From NCBI GenBank assembly GCA_001423545.1, contig LMOK01000002.1, positions 1,234,066 to 1,298,065 on the forward strand: 64,000 bases of DNA. Reading direction: 5' to 3'. This DNA comes from Orlajensenia sp001423545 (GTDB lineage: Bacteria; Actinomycetota; Actinomycetes; Actinomycetales; Microbacteriaceae). The translations under genes were made by a program, and so were the position numbers. Below the pieces are notes generated by a model. That model saw only the letters and a list, made by a program, of their open reading frames with translations, was not told where the DNA came from and made no database searches. Positions within the stretch are counted from its first letter, which is position 1. Each line of letters begins with the position of its first letter. Shown in pieces: positions 61,804 through 64,000 of the stretch.

Positions 61804-62769
61804 GTGGTGCGCCTGAGGCACGTCGAGCCGTACACCAGCCCCGGGTACACCCGTCGTCGTTCCGGCAAGGGCTTCAGGTACCTGGACGGCGCCGGGCGCG
61901 CACTCGAGTCGGAGGAACGCGCACGCGCCGAGGCCCTCGTCATCCCACCGGCCTGGACCGACGTGTGGATCGCCGACAGGCCGAACGCGCACATCCTCGC
62001 CGTCGGCGTCGACGATGCCGGACGACGGCAGTACATCTACCACCCCGACTGGACGGCCGCCCGCGACGCCGTGAAGTTCGATCGCATGCGCGAGCTCGCC
62101 GCCGCCCTGCCTACCGCGCGTGGGCGTGTGACGCGCGACCTCGCCGTCGAGGGGCTCTCACGCGAGCGCATCCTCGCCACCTCGTTCCGCCTGCTCGATC
62201 TTGTGGCTGTGCGGGTCGGAGCCGAGGCGTACTTCGAGGCGAACGGGAGCTTCGGGCTGTCGACCCTGCTGGTGCGTCACGTGAAGCTCGACGGCGAGGT
62301 CATGCGCCTGGCGTTCCCGGCGAAGAGTGGCCAGAAGATGCAGGCCGAGGTGACGGATGCCGCCCTCGCCGCAGTCTCCGCCGAACTCCTGGAGCGCACC
62401 CCGCGCTCCCGCTACCTGGCGTGGCAGGACGAGAACCGCTTCAGGGCTCTCGGCGGCGCGCAGATCAACGAGTACGTGCGCACGGCCACCGGGGGAGACT
62501 TCACGGCCAAGGACTTCCGCACGCTGCGCGGCACGATCGCCGCGGCGTCGGCGCTCGCTGCCGCCGGGCCGGCGTCATCCGAGAGGGAGGCGAAGCAGGC
62601 GGTGCGCGCCGCGGTGGTCGCGGCATCCGAAGTTCTCGGAAACACCCCGACAGTCGCCAAGGGCAGCTACATCGACCCGACAGTCATCGACCGCTATCTC
62701 GCAGGGGAGACCATCGCGCTGACGGGTTCGCCCGAGAACGCTCTGCTGGCTCTGTACGAGCGCGACTGA
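61804..62769 (+). CDS. DNA topoisomerase IB
   Basis: 321 residues, the small poxvirus-like bacterial type. N-terminal domain with YLDGAGRALESEERARAEAL, then catalytic domain: VRVGAEAYFE with an active arginine, FPAKSGQK with a lysine, KDFRTLRGTIAA with the second arginine, and the nucleophile Tyr289 in GSYIDPTVIDRY. Relaxes supercoils through a 3'-phosphotyrosyl link. Start at GTG 61804, 22 nt after ku; ATGs further up overlap ku. Confidence 0.9.
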   Translation: MVRLRHVEPYTSPGYTRRRSGKGFRYLDGAGRALESEERARAEALVIPPAWTDVWIADRPNAHILAVGVDDAGRRQYIYHPDWTAARDAVKFDRMRELAAALPTARGRVTRDLAVEGLSRERILATSFRLLDLVAVRVGAEAYFEANGSFGLSTLLVRHVKLDGEVMRLAFPAKSGQKMQAEVTDAALAAVSAELLERTPRSRYLAWQDENRFRALGGAQINEYVRTATGGDFTAKDFRTLRGTIAAASALAAAGPASSEREAKQAVRAAVVAASEVLGNTPTVAKGSYIDPTVIDRYLAGETIALTGSPENALLALYERD

Positions 62770-62809
62770 GCCGGGCAGTTCAGGCGAACGGGCGTCAGGC
62801 GAACGGGCG

Positions 62810-63136
62810 TCAGGCGCTCAGCGAGTGCTGGACGTAGGCGTCCTCGTACCCGCCGAGGCTGCCGATGAATGCGGCCCGTCCGGGGTTGTAGGGCAGGCCG
62901 GGGAATGCAGGAGCGCCGGGGTAGGTGGGGTACCCACGCGAGGAATGTCCGTAGGCCCGCACCAGGCGGTCGTCGACGATGGTGCCCAGGTAGTCGCCAT
63001 CGGGGGTTACGGCCTCGGCATCGCCCCAAGGGAACCAGCCGATCCACTCACCGGTCGGATCGAAGAGATACGTGCTCTCGGTGGTCGCCCTGAAAGCGAT
63101 CCAGTCGCCGGAGAGGTCGTAGAGGTACTCGGTCAT
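62810..63136 (-). CDS. Hypothetical protein with repeated beta motifs (beta-flower-like)
   Basis: 108 residues. Short related units: YLYDLSGDWIAFR, YLFDPTGEWIGWF and TPDGDYLGTIVDD, the pattern of small proteins annotated as four-fold beta flower; this match is from memory and tentative. Residues 62-85 are Gly/Pro/Tyr-rich. No signal peptide. The start ATG at 63136 begins the first unit. Confidence 0.6.
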   Translation of the reverse strand: MTEYLYDLSGDWIAFRATTESTYLFDPTGEWIGWFPWGDAEAVTPDGDYLGTIVDDRLVRAYGHSSRGYPTYPGAPAFPGLPYNPGRAAFIGSLGGYEDAYVQHSLSA

Positions 63137-63634
63137 TCTGATTCGCCTTCGTTTCGCGTTTCGGGTCGCGGGAGGTGAATGAAGTAGGGGGTTCAATCAG
63201 GAGAATCATGCCGCCCGAACGGGGGCGACGCAAGCATTTCCGCCATATTTCCTCCCATCGAGTCAGGATTTCATCAATTCCCGCGTCCGAGGGGCACGAA
63301 ATCGTCTTCCTCGGGGTCCGGATGCCGCAGATCGGCGCGCCGCGTGTCGATCAACCCCGAGCGCCCACCGCCCCCGTTGGCCGAGAAGTCCTCAAGCGCC
63401 CCAACCACCCATGGTCCGGTAGTCTCGAGCGCCCCAGTACCCGTTGGTCGAGTAGCCCCCGAGCGCAGCGAGGAGGCGTATCGAGACCACTTCTCGGCCG
63501 GCCGCACCGTCCGATCCCCGGAGTGCGTGCCCGTCCTCGATTCCCTGCCTGATCGGGACTCCTCCCCGGCCACCAATCTCAGAATGTTGTCCCGATTCGC
63601 CCTGAGGGACCCTCGTTTTTGAGACAATGGATTC
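63137..63634. other. 498-nt gap with a dispersed-type repeat, no gene
   Basis: At 63443-63488 is a GTTGGTCGAGTAG ... GAGGAGGCGTATCGAGACC sequence of the kind scattered between genes in many actinobacterial genomes. A diverged copy of its first part begins near 63373 (GTTGGCCGAGAAG). The rest contains no coding-like frame. The promoter of the gene at 63635 must lie near the end, where GAGACAAT at 63621 is a possible -10. Confidence 0.6.
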
Positions 63635-64000
63635 ATGCCCGCACCGGCCCAGTTGCTCACCCGAATGACCGCCTCTCTGGCGTCGTCCGGGGTGTGTGCG
63701 GCCACGTTCGCGGCGTTGGCCGATGACGAGTTGCTGGCGACGCAGAGCGCGTTGACGGGGCCTCGGCAGGTACTGGATCGATGGGCGGCATTGGCTGCGG
63801 CTGAGATCGCACGCCGCTCCACCCCCGAGCATGGTCTGGGGTCGTTGGCGCGCCGGTCGGGGTTCACCGACGCCGACACGCTGCTCGTCTCGATGACGGG
63901 GTCGACGAAGGCTGAAGCACGGTCGTTGGCTCGGGTGGGCGAGATGATCGCGGTGACGGATGCCGCCACCGACCTGGCCGCCGCCCGCGACGCCGACCCC
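63635..64000 (+). CDS. DUF222/HNH endonuclease family protein, 3' end cut by window edge
   Basis: 122 residues are visible before the edge: an Ala-rich helical N-terminal region (LADDELLATQSALTG, LDRWAALAAAEIARRS, GLGSLARRSGF, TKAEARSLARVGEM) of the DUF222 type. This normally precedes a C-terminal HNH nuclease motif, which here would lie outside the window. Such genes are multicopy in Microbacteriaceae and relatives. The function of the family is unclear. Confidence 0.75.
   Translation, partial: MPAPAQLLTRMTASLASSGVCAATFAALADDELLATQSALTGPRQVLDRWAALAAAEIARRSTPEHGLGSLARRSGFTDADTLLVSMTGSTKAEARSLARVGEMIAVTDAATDLAAARDADP

Noticed and set aside
1..64000. CRISPR array, transposase genes, secondary-metabolite synthases, phage genes
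   Set aside because: Looked for regularly spaced repeats, DDE/integrase motifs, NRPS/PKS signatures and phage structural genes; none found.

Overview
The window is about 64 kb of very GC-rich, gene-dense DNA with TANNNT promoters, several candidate leaderless genes, ATGA-coupled operons, a LigD with POL-PE-LIG order, Ku, and a DUF222/HNH gene. This points to an actinobacterium. The chain ilvD-ilvB-ilvN-ilvC / serA / leuB-ilvE / gltX looks like family Microbacteriaceae; the family-level assignment is inference from gene order and style.

Layout. (1) Positions 1-20.5 kb are a biosynthetic core: the branched-chain amino acid genes ilvD (cut by the window edge), ilvB, ilvN, ilvC, leuB and ilvE, plus serA, gltX and small housekeeping or membrane genes. 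A 1168-residue secreted lamin-tail/metallophosphoesterase protein and a LysR/aminotransferase-V divergent pair are also here. (2) A tRNA-Gln(CUG) gene with its own promoter and terminator closes the core. (3) From 20.7 to 46.3 kb runs a catabolic island. It holds a beta-propeller/ThuA divergent pair, two tandem pairs of IclR regulators, a TetR-ending quiC operon (3-dehydroshikimate dehydratase, Dabb protein, quinate/shikimate-type dehydrogenase), a TRAP carboxylate transporter, a Gfo/Idh/MocA oxidoreductase, an FAD oxidoreductase, a divergent type II dehydroquinase and an exported PQQ-type quinoprotein. A further operon encodes a CoA-acylating aldehyde dehydrogenase, a citrate-synthase-fold enzyme, a ThDP enzyme and a 904-residue triple-module fusion. 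(4) From 46.3 to 64 kb are ordinary accessory and stress genes: MFS/PadR, a siderophore-interacting protein broken by an in-frame TAG, an alkylsulfatase-type hydrolase, glutaminase-pepA-MFS, an SLC13 permease, the NHEJ pair LigD/Ku with topoisomerase IB, and the start of a DUF222/HNH gene.

How the island may work. QuiC, the SDH-like enzyme, a DHQase-like enzyme and a carboxylate TRAP importer together indicate use of a hydroaromatic acid such as quinate, shikimate or a relative. Three facts suggest it is not simply the textbook protocatechuate route. The DHQase keeps its catalytic residues but has lost two substrate-hydroxyl-binding residues (His81 to Phe, Arg112 to Tyr). A second QuiC copy is fused to another TIM barrel and lacks one metal ligand of its dioxygenase-like half. 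No ring-cleavage dioxygenase is present; instead there is a ThDP / acylating aldehyde dehydrogenase / citrate-synthase-fold module. Five regulatory intergenic regions of the island carry a shared TGGRAC-centred motif, a candidate IclR operator.

All functions come from reading motifs and neighbourhood by eye; no database search or alignment program was run.
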